Source of the DNA: Gnetum montanum
Lineage: Eukaryota; Streptophyta; Gnetopsida; Gnetales; Gnetaceae
Length of the DNA stretch: 64,000 bases
NCBI GenBank assembly: GCA_015680685.1
Contig: MNCI01036173.1
Coordinates: forward strand, 132,261 to 196,260
Reading direction: 5' to 3'
Of this stretch, positions 46,995-59,210 are shown piece by piece (position 1 is the stretch's first letter; every line of letters starts with the position of its first letter). The position numbers were made by a program, and so were the translations under genes. The notes under the pieces were generated by a model. The model was not told the origin of the DNA. It saw only the letters and a program-made list of their open reading frames with translations, and ran no database searches.

Positions 46995-48252
46995 TGAAAC
47001 ACCACAAAATTTTGAGCTTAGTACTTGTCCAACACCAAGCAAGTCCCTGGGACCCACAGACGACCACAGCTACATCTAGTATCACACATGGAAACTTCAG
47101 AGATCAAAATACTTAATTTTCACCAAGTATGCAGTGTCAGCGTATACACCCAGCATATACGCCCACCGTATATGCTCAAGTTCACATCCACAGCATATAC
47201 GCCCGACATTCCCAGCGTAGACGTCCAGCGTACACGCCCAGTGTACATGCCTCACATGTACGCTCAGCGGGTACAACAGATGTATACGCCTAGCATGAAA
47301 TCTCTAAAGATGGCATGGAAACAGCACTGCAGAGTAAGATTTGACACAAGGTAGCAACCATCAGCGTATACGCCCCGGTGTATACGCCCAGCCACCATCA
47401 GCGTATACACCTAGCGTCCACAGCATCTACACCCCAGCGTATACGCCCGGCCACCATCAGTGTATACACCCAGCGTCCACAGCATCTACGCCCAAGCTCG
47501 CATACGCCCAGCGCATCCAACGTATACGGCGGGCGTATACGCCTAGAGTCTATGCCCACCAGATGTAGCATATACGCTTAGCAAATGTAACATGCTGTAC
47601 ACTTGTAAATTTTAGGTTTTTGCACCTGGTCAATGCACCACGTGTCACCCAACCCGAGTCTAGCGTCAAAACTTGTATAAAAGCCCAAATTTTTACGAGA
47701 TTCAGGCAGTCGGGAAAACATTTAGAGCGCACCAGAGAGTAGAGACGCTGAGAACCAGAGCAGAAACCCTGTACACTGAGCATACAGTCTCTACGCTGTG
47801 CCTACAGTGTGAACCAGCCCACAGTCATCCTTGCATTCATCGGGTGCTTTTCGTTCGCCTTGTGTTCCAGTCACAACTACGTTAGACCGGTGCATTGTAC
47901 TCTCATTATGTAATGCCATTGTTATATTTTCTTCCCAAAATTGTTTACAGTTTTCATTAATTGTTGTACATATTCTGTTTACGCCTGTTTATGTTTATGC
48001 TCTTTTCGCATCAATTACGCTATTTACACTCTGATTTACGTCTGTTACGCCGTTTACGCAGAACCCAGCGTATAGCACTTCGGTGTACGTTCGGGGAAAT
48101 CCTTGTCTGATCCGCATGCAGACTACCCAAGGTACTCTACCTTCGTTCATTCCAGCTCGCCCTCAGGCAAAGGTAGGATCTTCTGTGCATGTTCGGTGAT
48201 CCCACGGTCTCTGTTTCCTTCCAGCCGGACACCAAAGATTTCAGACGGTACA
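46995..48252 (+). repeat. 3' LTR of the Tat-like element
   Basis: Pairs with 29675-30948. It carries perfect GCGTATACGC motifs near 47364, 47438 and 47532, TATAAAAG at 47676-47683, and ends GGTACA. Confidence 0.92.
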
Positions 48253-48257
48253 ATAGG
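48253..48257. repeat. Target-site duplication, right copy (ATAGG)
   Basis: Matches 29670-29674. Confidence 0.9.
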
Positions 48258-49040
48258 CAGTGTTATTAGTAGCATATTTAGTTTTAGAAAAGTTTTCCTA
48301 CATTTTCATCAAACTTAAACACACATTTTTCTTACAAGAGGTTAGTCAAGAGGGCTATCAAGATTGAATAATCTTTAACAAAATGTCAGTAAAATCCTAT
48401 TAAGCCTAAGAAATTACGAACACTATAGTATCTTTAAGTTTTGACCAATCACGAACTACACTAACTTTTGATGGGTCTATTTGTAGTCCTCACTTAGATA
48501 CAATATGGCCTAAGTATGACACTTTCTCTTTAAAGAGTTCACATTTACTTAATTTTTCCTTTAATTGATGTTCCTTGAGGATATGCATTGTCATTTTCAA
48601 ATGTTTGATATATTCCTCTCTTGACTTATAGTATACAAGTATATCATTCATAAATATGATAAAATGTTTAGCAAGGTACTCTCGAAAGATATTATTCATC
48701 AATGCCATGAATGTTGCAAGTGCATTGGTCAATCCAAATAGCATCACTACAAACTCATATAATCCATAGCTAGTTTTGAATGCAATTTTCTCAATAACTT
48801 TCTCTTTAATCATTATTTGGTTATAACATAATTTTAAATCAATCTTTGAAAAATAAGCTGCTCCAGTAAGTTGGTCAAATAAGTTGTAATCCTACGCAAG
48901 GGATAAATGTTTTTAATAGTTACTTTATTTAATGACCTATAATGAATACATAACCTTAATGTACCATCTTTCTTTTTGACAAATAAAATTGGTGCACCTC
49001 AAGGTGAGATACTCGGTCAAATATTCTCTTCTTCCAATAA
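48258..49040 (-). pseudogene. Old gypsy reverse transcriptase
   Basis: Minus-strand frames: [40 protein letters not shown], then IIFMNDILVYYKSREEY (FMND replaces the catalytic Y/F-xDD) and CELFKEKVSYLGHIVSK. The 3' part is cut at 48258 by the Tat-like element and continues as RNase H at 29674. The 5' end stops near 49040 at a junction. Confidence 0.85.
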
Positions 49041-50400
49041 TTGGTGGAAACACCACCAAGAAAACTCATGTTGTAATCCTTTTGCATTGTAACTCCCACC
49101 CCATGAAACTTGAGGCTAAAACTCCATTCTAAAATGTGAAGATTGTAATAAATGAGATGTAATCTCACATACTTGAGCCTTTGGGGCTAAAAAATGTCTC
49201 ATAAGTGGTCAAAGCCTCAATCTCCAAGTGCAAAAAGTCATATTATATTCATATTTGTGCTTGGGTGTGGGGGAGGTGGGGTCAAAAATGCCTTTTAGCT
49301 TGCCAAAATTGGCATTTTCATGGATTTTGTGGAGGGTATAGCCTTTGCTACATTAAAAACACTTGTGGAAAGTATAACATCACCTATGCTTAGCATTGGG
49401 GGGTATAACTCTTATCCCCCTACCCTTGCTCTTGTTACTCCAATGTGGCCCCAGCATGTTAACATTGTTCCAACCTTAGTAGTGGTCCTGCAATTCCACC
49501 ATGGCTCCTATAGCTTTAGCATGGGTGTGATACCCCAACATGGGTGTCATACCCCAATGTGCATGTCATGCCATCAGTGTGGTTTCTATAGGCCTAGTGT
49601 TGCTATTGGAAGGCCCAACATGGGTGGAAGAAGCTAGCATGGGTAAAATTCCCATTTACTAGTTTTAGTAAATGGAATGGTTTTAATGCCATGGGGGGTA
49701 TCAAAACTTACCATACATAGAAACCATGTTAAATTTAGACACCTGCAACACCTATACGTGGCAACAATCTATTAGCAATTAGGTAGAAATTTGTAGCTAA
49801 ATTTATGGCCAAAACCCTATAAAAAATGAATCCCCAACACCATAGAAAGGTTCCTAACTTTTGAAGGTACCGCCCTTTTTGAGATTTGCAACATTTAACA
49901 TTCAAGAGCTTTGAGTATTCGTTGCAAATACAAGGCTCTTGGAGCAATCTTAATGTGGGACCTGTAATCATTGTTATACTCCCTAAGACTGTGTGTAGTT
50001 CTGTACCAATGCTAAGCAATCTAGGCATTGAGACTCCCAGTGTGGCTCTTCTTGGTAGCCCAAAACCTCCACACATCTTACCCCCTGTACCACCAACATT
50101 GTAGATTTGGTGAGTGCAGTAAGGTTTGATAGCATCAGGAGTTGTGGAGCTTACTGTGGCATCCAAAGCCACATGTTTCAACAGTTTCCAAACCCTTAGT
50201 GAAGTAAACTCCTTTGTCCTTCCTTAGGCACACTTATACAGACTCTTGAACTCTTTTTATTTTATTAGAATAAGTTTTTAGTTCTGATTGTTGTGCAAGA
50301 TAGCTAGATTTGGTTTATATTGTGCATATATTTTCAGATCTATATTGCAATTTCATTTTCTTATCCATGTTAACAGTCTGCAAGTACTTGGGTATTAGCA
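49041..50400. other. Unassigned insert in the old gypsy element
   Basis: Sequence between RT and protease with no retroelement motif. Its longest frame is on the minus strand (49735-50181, 148 codons, starting MKHVALDATVSSTTPD), without known domains. A CCAACATGGGTGTCATACC-like phrase recurs near 49520-49560. Likely a separate insertion. Confidence 0.4.
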
Positions 50401-51170
50401 AGACCATCTAGGGTACCTTAGATCTTACTTTTAAGAGGTCCTTGGGATTTGAAGTGAAAGCTGTTATGCTTGGAATTTTTGATTTTCCAGCAACCAAATT
50501 TTTTCAAGTGATACATTGGTCTAATTGTATTTTTAATCCCCTTTATTCTAAAGTGGAAAATCTATATGAGGCGTTTGAAACTAGTTTTGTACTAGGAAAA
50601 ATATCAATGACATGTTCAACAATTCTTTTTGGAGGTACTTTCCTAGTTTCACCAAATATTGAATCCTTATATTCTTTAAGTTCTTTTGAAATCTTAATGT
50701 TAGAGTGTTTCTGGGATTTAGTTACTTTAACAACCAAGATAGTAGCACCCTTATTTACTAATATCTTAGCTTGCTTAATAGTTATTGTGTGGATTTGATT
50801 TGGTATTCCTACTCCCATTTGAATAATGACTCAGTCAATGGTTGGCACTTTTAAACAGTGAGTTCCAAAATGGGTAATAATATCAATTTTTATAGAAAAT
50901 ACATTTTGTAAGATTGCATCAACATCTCCTAATTCAAATTCAAAGAATTTTCCAACAAAATGAATATCTTGCAGAACAAATGTAATTTCTCCATAACTCA
51001 TATGCTTATTCACTATGATTCCATCTGCAATTTCTATTCTAACAACTTTCTTATAAGGTAAAGTTAAATTTAATGACTTAACTAAAGGTGATGAAATAAA
51101 ATTTACACTTGCTCCACTATCAATAAAAAATTTAATCTTTTAACCCTTAATTGATCCTTCAAAAATAAGT
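50401..51170 (-). pseudogene. Old gypsy protease region
   Basis: Minus-strand frames contain FFIDSGASVNFISSPLVKSL, the aspartic protease active site, followed by YKKVVRIEIADGIIVNKHM and further protease strands. A linker (IKISKELKEYKDSIFGE, KVPPKRIVEHVIDIFP) leads toward RT, resembling the start of gypsy RT. Stops are present. Confidence 0.8.
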
Positions 51171-51179
51171 AAGAAAAAT

Positions 51180-52435
51180 TAAGAATTTCTTAAATCTCAC
51201 CTTACTAATGTTGAAATTTTCTTCACTATAGCTGCAGTAGTAGTTTGATTATTTTCTTTGGCCATATTTGCATTGGTTTTTTTATTTTTATTTTTATTTT
51301 TTCTTTGTATTCTTGCTCATAGTTTTGGACAATCACGCTTGAAATGATCTTCACTACAAGCAAAACATCTAGATCGAGTTCTTGTCACTGGTGTCTCTTC
51401 TACCGTTGGTTGTCTAAGGGTTGTTGTTTGTACTTGATTTAATTCCTCATAATTTGTATTAATTCTATATGCTTCATCTGCTATTTGAGGACTATGTGGA
51501 CATGTCTAGGGATGTAGTTTTGTATGTAGTTCAACAATGAACTTTGAGGCCAACTCTCCCTCATCCTGTTGGCTTACATATAGAGAGAGGTTGTAGAATT
51601 ATTTATAGTAATCTTTCATATATCATCTGCCCAATCTTAATAAATCAAATAATATATTATACTCCTTGAGAAAGAAATTCGATATAAATTTTGTCTAAAA
51701 TCTTGACAAAAGTTGAGCCAATTTGTAATTAAGGCTTAAGATCTTAGTTTATTCCACCATGTTGCTGCAAGTTCTCTCAAATATAAAGAGACTATTTTTA
51801 AATATTCATGGCTCAATAAATTCAACATATCAAAATAATACTTCAATTTATCAAACCAATCTTTTTCCACGACACTAGATATGGGGGCTTAATCATAATG
51901 ATCTAGTTTTACCTTTTCAGCATGAACCTAGGTTAATGATTCTCTTGGTGAATTTTGCCAATTCTAATAACCCTCAACTTTAAGTTTTATTCTTTGGCCT
52001 TGTGAAGGTAATGTGGTGTACAATAGGTGGAGATTAATATTGATATTGATCACTAGGGGAAAGTTAAAATTAGTTTTTGTGATGTTGGAATTGATCTTGA
52101 TGATGATACCTAGCTAGAAATTGATTTTGATTATGATCTCTAGATGAATAATGGTTTTGGTTAGGAGGTTAGGTTACATTATTAGTTAACTACTTGATGG
52201 AATCTGCAAAGGAATCCATCTTTCCTTGTACTTTTGATCATTTTTCTTTTGAACATTGAGATAATTTCCTAATTTCTTTAGACATATTTTGCATAATTGT
52301 CTTGAACCCTTGGTTTGATTAAAAAAGTTCCTCTTAGACACCTCTTATCTCATTGATCTATTGTTCAAGGGCATCTATTTGATCATTGACTTAGAACTCC
52401 ATCATTTTCCAATGCACTCTTTGGGTTCCAGACAT
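51180..52435 (-). pseudogene. Old gypsy Gag
   Basis: ATG at 52435 (MSGTQRVHWKMMEF), a Glu/Lys helical N-terminus, and a Gln/His/Asn-rich stretch. A gag segment follows (FYNLSLYVSQQDEGELASKF, HTKLHP), then a CCHC zinc knuckle CFACSEDHFKRDC at about 51330-51370. Many stops, several of them at expected Trp or Gln codons. Confidence 0.8.
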
Positions 52436-52820
52436 TGGTAAGTCAAAGAAACAAGATAGGTTGGTCATTCCTTGGTCTTTGTGGCCTCTTTTATGGGTTA
52501 TGTGATAGTTAATTGGTTTAAAAGGACGTTAAAACTTTCATGAATGAATTTTCTCTTCCTTAACTTCTAATTGGCCACAAAAGACTCTAATTATTCAAAG
52601 AGATGTACCATTTGTTAGGTTTCATTTTGAGCCTTTTCTATGTTTTGGAAGGCTAGATAATAGATTTAAAAACTAATTTTTGATCTTATGTGGGCTGTAG
52701 TTGACCATTCCATTATCTCCTAAAAGTTTAAATCTATTGGAAATAATTATTGTTTCATTAAAAATGAACTTTGAAATCATAATTTATGGTCATTTAAAAT
52801 TGCAAAAAATTTCACATTTT

Positions 52821-52886
52821 ACGAGACTTCTTGAGAGGTCACCCATCCTAGTACTACTCCAAGACAAGTGCGTTTAATTATGGAAT
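52821..52886 (-). repeat. 5S rRNA-derived segment
   Basis: The minus strand contains GGAGTAGTACTAGGATGGGTGACC, preceded by TTAAACGCACTTG and followed by TC-AAGAAGTCTCGT. This corresponds to the 3' half of plant 5S rRNA (GCGTGCTTGGGCGAGAGTAGTACTAGGATGGGTGACCTCCTGGGAAGTCC). It lies upstream of the old gypsy gag, where its 5' LTR or leader should be. It is a fragment, not a functional 5S gene. Confidence 0.75.
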
Positions 52887-52971
52887 TCTTATTTGGGTTA
52901 ATGCGAATTCATCAAACATTTTTATTTGCAAAATAATTTGATGTTTCTATATTTAATTTTTTAAATTTCTT

Positions 52972-53990
52972 GTTAGGTAATGAAAAATTTGAAATTTTTT
53001 TGTTAGTTACATGAAAAATGTTTTTGTCACTATGAGGTAGGCACTAATGACATTGGCGGTCTTCCTTGGCAAGGAGGGAGGCAAGGAATGATGACATTGA
53101 TGGAAACCATGAGGGGAGGTACTAATGGCATTGGTGGTGTCCATTGGTAAGTGGTAAGGCATTGAATGATGGTGCTAATAGACACTACAGGGGTAGGCAT
53201 CGATGGTGCTGGTAGTGTTCATCTGCAAGTGGGGAGGCATGGAACAATAATGCAAGTGGACACTATAGGGGTAGGAACCGATGGCACCATTGGTCTCTCT
53301 TGGAAGAAAGTGAGGAATGGAATGGCAACACTGGTAGACACCGTAGGAGTAGGCATGGATGATGCCAATGGTCTTCCTTAGCAAGGAGGGAGGCATGGAA
53401 CAATGATGTTGGTGGATGCTTTAGAAGCTAGTTAAGTAATGAAAAATTTGAATTTTTTTTGTTAGTTACATGAAAAATATTTTTATCATTATGAGGTAGG
53501 TACTAATGACATTAGTAGTCTTCCTTGGTAAGGAAGGAGGCAAGGAATGATGGAATTGATGGAAACCATGAGGGGAGGTACTAATGGCATTGGTGGTGTC
53601 CATTGGTAAGTGGTAAGGCATTGAATGATGGTGCTAACAGAAACTACAGGGGTGGGCATCAATGGTGCTAGTAGTGTTCATCTGCAAGTGGGGAGGCATG
53701 GAATAGTAATGCAAGTTGACATTGTAGGGGTAGGAATCAATGGCACCATCGGTCTCTCTTGGAAAAAAGTGAGGAATGAAATGGCAACACTGGTAGACAT
53801 CATAGGAGTAGGCATGGATGATGCCAGTGGTCTTCCTCAGCAAGGAGGAAGGCATGGAACAATGATGTTGGTGGATGCTTTAGAAGCTGGCATTGATGAT
53901 ATCAATGGTCTTCCTTGGTAAGGAGGGAGATATGGAACAATAGTGTTGGTGGATGCTGTAGGAGCAAGTAGCCACAACATTAACGACAAA
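52972..53990. repeat. Hierarchical minisatellite (78-bp units in 459-bp higher-order repeats)
   Basis: Two 459-base copies start at 52972 and 53431 (GTTAGGTAATG / GTTAAGTAATG). A partial extension follows 53890. Inside each copy, units of about 78 bases recur (for example TGGACACTATAGGGGTAGG and GGAGGCATGGAACAATGATG). A plus-strand frame stays open through several units (53166-53381 and 53625-53921), giving about 26-residue repeats with VDTxGVGxD. The frames are most likely a by-product of the unit length being a multiple of three. Confidence 0.85.
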
Positions 53991-55428
53991 GATGAGAGTA
54001 CTTTCTATCATGCAAGGGGTTGCTACTACATGAGGATTTCAATGAGATTTCTAGTGTAGGTAGCAAGGAAGTCAAGTAGTGGGAGGTGAGAGACTCATGG
54101 AAAGAGGCACATGAGAGCATGATAAGAGGCACATGGTGAGGGCATGGATGGGTAATAGCTTAGCAACAAGGATGGGCAGTAGGAAGTAAACAACATAATG
54201 GTAGACAAGTGGGAGGTGAGGACAAGTGGTAGGCAAGGAGCACCGTGGCAAGTGGAATAGCAACAGTGATGAAATAACATTAGTAACTATGACAAGTAGA
54301 CTAGCAACAATGACATTGCAATGGTGGTAGCATCACAGTAGCGGTGTAATGGAGGAAAATGGTGGCATTCAATGGGCCCTCTATAGGCATGGGGATGTGC
54401 TGCCCCATTTGTGAGGTTATGCGGCCCTTGGCCTACATGGTCCTTTATAGGTACATGTGGCCCAAATGTGGTGTGGCCTCTTCTAGAGGGCTACAATGTC
54501 CTAGATGGGCTTGTGAAGCTTGAATATTTTTATTAGAATTTTCTCATAGAGCACTATACTTTTAGTTCATGATAACACTTGATGAGCAGTGAGCAATCCC
54601 TATGCTCAACCATAAGAATCACTAGCATTTACTAAGCGATCCAGTCGAATTCCATATACTTTAGCTCTCTAAGTACATTGGGTTTAGGAAGTGAATCTAA
54701 CATATGTGATCATTGTCTTCTTAGTTTCATTGTGAAGTGCAAGTGTATGGTTAAGTGTAACTGATGAATATGATTTTTATCATTTTATATTCATCATTTA
54801 ATTTTCCTAAGTGCTAAAAAATAAAGTAATTAAATGCTTGATTTATCTAATAACTAACTAATATCTTAATCAATCCTAACATAAGCATCCATTCCAATTT
54901 ATGATACACATCTTGAATCACGTTGCAATGTTACTAGGTTACCAAATGTTAAGTGCTACTAGGAATACTAAATGTTAATGTATGCTCAAAATGATCGTAA
55001 TTATGTGTATTAATTAATTAATTAATTCAATGCATTAAAGTAAGTTGCTCAAATAACAAATGCAGTAAGTAAACATTAAGGTAATTCCAAATGTTACAAG
55101 GTTTGTAAAGAAAGCTTGTCTTTATTGCTGGTCACATCGAGCTGCTTAGGTACATCAATGTTCAAATAAAGATCTATACACTTCTCACTCCTACTATGGG
55201 AACTTAGAAAATATTTTAACTATCAAATGAATAAAATGTAAGAGCTTTGCTAGGATACTAGCTATGAAATGTCATAAAAGCATTTGGCGAGTGTGTAATT
55301 ATAGGAAAATATACACATTACATCAATGGAGTCATGTTAATGCATCAAACCATGCATCAACATGACTGTGTCAATAGGATCATGTCAACGACATCCCTTG
55401 AGTGCAACCCAAGGAAGATGCTTCATCA
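53991..55428. other. No gene; probable 3' LTR of the right-hand gypsy element in its right part
   Basis: The minus strand at 55428 begins TGATGAAGCATC just after a polypurine tract GTGGGGGTA (55429-55437), so an LTR probably extends leftward from 55428. The other LTR is outside the window, so its left end cannot be fixed. The remaining sequence shows no coding signal. Confidence 0.45.
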
Positions 55429-55676
55429 TACCCCCACAATTAAATGAAAACTCATTCTTGAGTGAACGAAAGGAGGAATAAGTTTCTTACAAAATTTTGG
55501 AAAGGTATGAGATTATTGACTAAATACAGACTCACAAAATGACATAAACAAACACTAAGTGCTGAAATGTATGGATTTACAATTATTAAAAAATTGGATG
55601 TTCATGACAACAAAATTGAACACTATGATAAATTGATAGCACAACTCCTCTTGTGGCTTGAAGACAAGGAAGAAGA

Positions 55677-58030
55677 TTAGATAGTCCTAGGTGGTGGAGG
55701 TTCCTTTGGTGCTGAGGGTCCTTCTCTTACTTCTAGTGCACATGGTTGTTGAGGTAGTGGTTGTGGCCATTTGGTTGCAATAGCTTCCTCTAGTGAAAGA
55801 TGGAAAGCATCCAAGAGTGCTTTCATCTCCTCCTCCTTACTCTTAGGATCATAAAAAGTCCATGTAGCATTGTCAATGTGGGCTAGTGTGGGAACATCCC
55901 AAGGATCGGGCATTATTAAGAACATCTTCTTCACATTGACAAACTAGGCAATGGACTATTTGTGTTCAATGTCAAATGCCCTAATTGCTTTTTTAACCTC
56001 CTTATAGTCACTCAACCTTTTGGCTAGGTTCTCAACTGTATATCTTTGACTAGTGAAGCATTGCCTAAGAATGTGGACTTCAGTGTTTATCATCTCAAGC
56101 TTCTAGTTGGTTTCTTTATGGTGTTTGAACTTTGCCTTATATAACAAGGACGAGTTGGCTACCTACTTCTCAAGGTAGGACTATGGTTGTTTAGTAGTCA
56201 ACATTGCCAGGTATACGTATTTAAGGTTGGCAAGCTCTAGATACTCAGTTATTTACTTAATTTCTAGTAGTTTGAGATGAATCTTGGCTTTGTTATACAT
56301 GTTTAGCTCATGAAAGATAGGCTGCCACATGCCACCTTCTTGTTGAAGGTGCTAGAGGGCTTCATTGACTTTTGCCTTAGCCAATTGGATTTCCCTTTCA
56401 TTGATCTCCTTCTGCAAACTAACCTACTTCCTATAGTGATTTTTAACCCTTTCAAATTTTAGGACCTCCTTCCTCCAAGTAGTAATTTCAATTGTAGATT
56501 TTTAGCATAATGCATGGACTTCTTGTATTGAGAGGTTATGATTTTTTGCTACCAACCTCCTTAGTTCAACATTTACTCTAGCAACTTACTCCTATTGTTG
56601 ATGGAAAAATTATGTCATTTTCTATTTCTACACATCAACATTTCGTAGGCAATAATTCTCTATGGTTAGAACCACATTCTCATGGAGAATCTCTAACAAG
56701 TCCTTTGGAATGTTATAGACAGTGGCATTAGCTAAGGATTGGTCAAATCTTGCTAGCTCCTTTGCATACTCAGCCCTTGGAAGTTTGTTCTAAAGCTATT
56801 GAAAATATTCATTTGGTGTAATTACTTGGTTGAGTATTGTGGGATCAGTGAGGCAGGCTCTAAGTTCTACAACTTCAGCAGCCAAGCAATGGTTTTCAAC
56901 TTTGGCTATTTCAAGTTGGGCCTCTATGATGATGCACTTGCCCTTGGCTTCAAGTAGCTCTGAATGGGTAGCAATGTTGTTATTCGATATGTCAAAGGCT
57001 CTTAGAAGTGGTTACCTAGATTCCATTGATTGGTCCAGCAATTCTTCATGCTAGGATATGATGAATCTTCCATTGGTTATTCTTGTAGACATCTAAACAT
57101 CTTTGAATGCAACAATGTCTAATACAGATCCCATAGGAGCATTAAGTACCTTAGCCACTTTATTAGCAACCATCTTGACCATTATTTCTTGCCCCTAGTG
57201 CTCCATCACCAATATGGTATTGCCCTTGCCTTCCTCTAGGTGCACTAAGAAAGTAGCAACATTTTCCAAGATCTCTAGAAATTTTTGTTGGCTAGTGAAA
57301 GACACTGTTACTTCTCAGGCACTAGGATTTAACCTCATAAGCACTTGCATCCATGGGGCAAAAAATAATGGTGTTGCATCCTCCATCCAACTAATGGTTT
57401 GAGCTACCTCATTTAGATGGCTCAACACTAGGTAGTACATGGATGGTTCCCCATCACTTGGTCCCTCTTGTTACTACTACAAGAGTTGCTAATGAAGTTT
57501 GTGCATGTGCTCAATGGTAGCATAGGTCTCCAATGTTGTCTCATGAGTAGGTGGTGGTTCTTACTACTCCTCTCATTAGATTTTTGCAAATAATTTATCC
57601 TTCATCATCTCTACCCAAGAGGTGGTAGGATGATGATGAAGGATGTTATTTGTATAGTAGGCATTTCCTTCTATAGAGTTTTTAGATCAGGAATGGGAAG
57701 GTAAGTGCCTTATACTCTCATTCTTCTTAAATCACTTCTCTATCTTTAGATGGATTAGCTGTGGAAGGTTAACTGGAAATTTCTTGCTTAGACTGGTGCA
57801 CACATGAATAGAAAAAGTAGTCACCTTGCTTGGCCTCACTATTGGATCGAGGTGGTAGGCCACTATCTTGAAATACGCATGTTCTACCATTGTGAGTGCA
57901 CCATACTCCTTGTAGTCCACTCCATAGCACTGCTAGACTCATTTTTTCTTTACCTTGGGGTGCACCTACATTGAAATTTTTGCTAGTTAAGCCCTAGTTT
58001 CAGGTAACCAAAGTGCTTGAAAGATGGATT
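55677..58030 (-). pseudogene. Extra ORF downstream of integrase (coiled-coil rich)
   Basis: One minus-strand reading frame of about 780 codons can be followed through many stops, often TAG where Trp would fit. It is rich in helical stretches: KCIIIEAQLEIAKVENHCLA, FQKSxxRVK-type basic runs, EINEREIQLAKAKVNEALQH, TVENLAKRLSDYKEVKKAI. It ends VPTLAHIDNATWTFYDPKSK, EEEMKALLDAF and a Pro-rich tail. It occupies the place of the env-like ORF of Athila elements, but no membrane span is evident. Its C-terminus recalls that of the antisense protein of the Tat-like element. Confidence 0.55.
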
Positions 58031-58379
58031 AGCATGGATGGCCATCTCCCCCACAACTAAGTTGAAAGAAGGAGATCTGAAAAATTGAGTGTGCATGTCC
58101 ATTTGTTGAGATGTTATGGTCATTGGCTCTTTTGGGTTAATGTAAGGATTTTATTTGTTGCATGTTAATCAATAATTTCTTATTTGAGCTTTTAGATTTG
58201 TATATTAACATGGCCCTAGAAGGAAAGGTTTCATAGATAACATAAGGCCCCTCCTACAATATTTGAAACTTTTTTTTGTTATGGTACATGTGTGGGATTC
58301 TAGTAGAGGATCCTATCTCTCGATTGAAATTTTACTTTCCTAATCTTAACATGATGTCATTATTTATTGAATGCCTTGT

Positions 58380-59210
58380 TCAACTCATTAGATGATAGTG
58401 CTACCAATCGATTCTTGTCTAGCAAGTTGAGATTCATCATTTGTTCTTTTTATGCTAGACTTAGGTCAAGGTTAAGGTCATAAGTTGTTGGTAGTGTATG
58501 AAGCTTAGTTTGAATTGGAAGTGTTGGTAATTTATTATACATAAGTTCATAGGGAGAGTAATCAATAGGAGGTTTGCAAGTGGAGTGGTAGGCCCAAAGG
58601 GCATTGTTGAGTTTCATGCTTTAGTCCCTCCTATATTTACTAACAATTCTAGTTAGCATTTTTAATATCTTCCTATTCGTAACCTCTACTTGATTGTTGG
58701 ATTTGGGTTGGTAGGATGTTGTTAATTTATGTTCAACCCCCAAGTGTTGCATAAGCTTTTGAAAGGTAGTACTTGTAAAGTGAGTATCATTGTCAAACAT
58801 TAGTGCATGTGGCACCCCAAACTTGTTTACAACATTTTGTTATATGAACCAAGTAGTTGTAGAAGATGTGCAATAGGTGATGATTGTAGCTTTTTCCCAT
58901 TTCATATAATAGTCAACAATGATTATGATTTACGCCTTTTCATTCAACATGGGTGTGATGGGATCCATGAAGTCAATGCCTCAAATAATGAAGGGTTCCA
59001 GTGGTTAGATCCACTACTAAGATTTCTCTATATGAGCAATAATCCCACCATCATGTTGGTAGTATTCATAGGAGTAGATGAATTGGTGAGCATCCTTGAA
59101 AAGTATTAGCCAATATGACCCTATCCTAAGGATCTTAATGGTTGTGCATTCCCTAGCATAGTGATCCCCAAAAGGACCCTCGTGAGTATCTTAACAAACC
59201 AAACCATTAA
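58380..59210 (-). pseudogene. Athila-like integrase
   Basis: Minus-strand frames: GIDFMDPITPML (first Asp), HALMFDNDTHFTSTTFQKLM (second Asp in FDND), QPKSNNQVEVTNRKI (catalytic Glu), then LNNALWAYHSTCK and YELMYNKLPTLP. The zinc-finger part upstream is poorly preserved. The core at 58621-58815 is intact over 64 codons. Confidence 0.85.

Larger units (their letters stand above)
29675..48252 (+). mobile_element. Tat-lineage Ty3/gypsy retrotransposon, 18.6 kb, with antisense gene
   Basis: Two LTRs (1274 and 1258 bases) start TGAAACACC and end GGTACA, flanked by the ATAGG duplication. Gag-protease (31603-35724) and RT-RNaseH-aRNaseH-integrase (42034-45528) are in one plus-strand frame, broken only by point stops. 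Two consecutive RNase H domains are the mark of the Tat clade (Ogre, Grande, Retand). A 6.3-kb interval between protease and RT holds a multi-exon gene on the opposite strand. In Ogre-type elements an intron separates the same two coding blocks, so this interval may be spliced from the sense RNA. Short tandem motifs lie at the block boundaries. Confidence 0.92.
27166..52960 (-). mobile_element. Old Ty3/gypsy retrotransposon on the minus strand, split by a nested insertion
   Basis: On the minus strand the order is gag (52435 down), protease, reverse transcriptase (49040-48258), then across the 18.6-kb nested element RNase H (29674-29150) and integrase (28930-27730), then the 3' LTR. RT and RNase H join when the nested element is removed, and the ATAGG duplication marks the insertion point. 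The stretch 49040-50400 between protease and RT is another insert or divergent segment. The 5' LTR was not delimited but should lie upstream of 52435. All coding parts contain stops. Confidence 0.85.

Noticed and set aside
53175-53855. Minus-strand frames through the minisatellite
   Set aside because: Mirror of the plus-strand repeat frame. Cys/His content comes from the repeat unit and not from a zinc-finger pattern.
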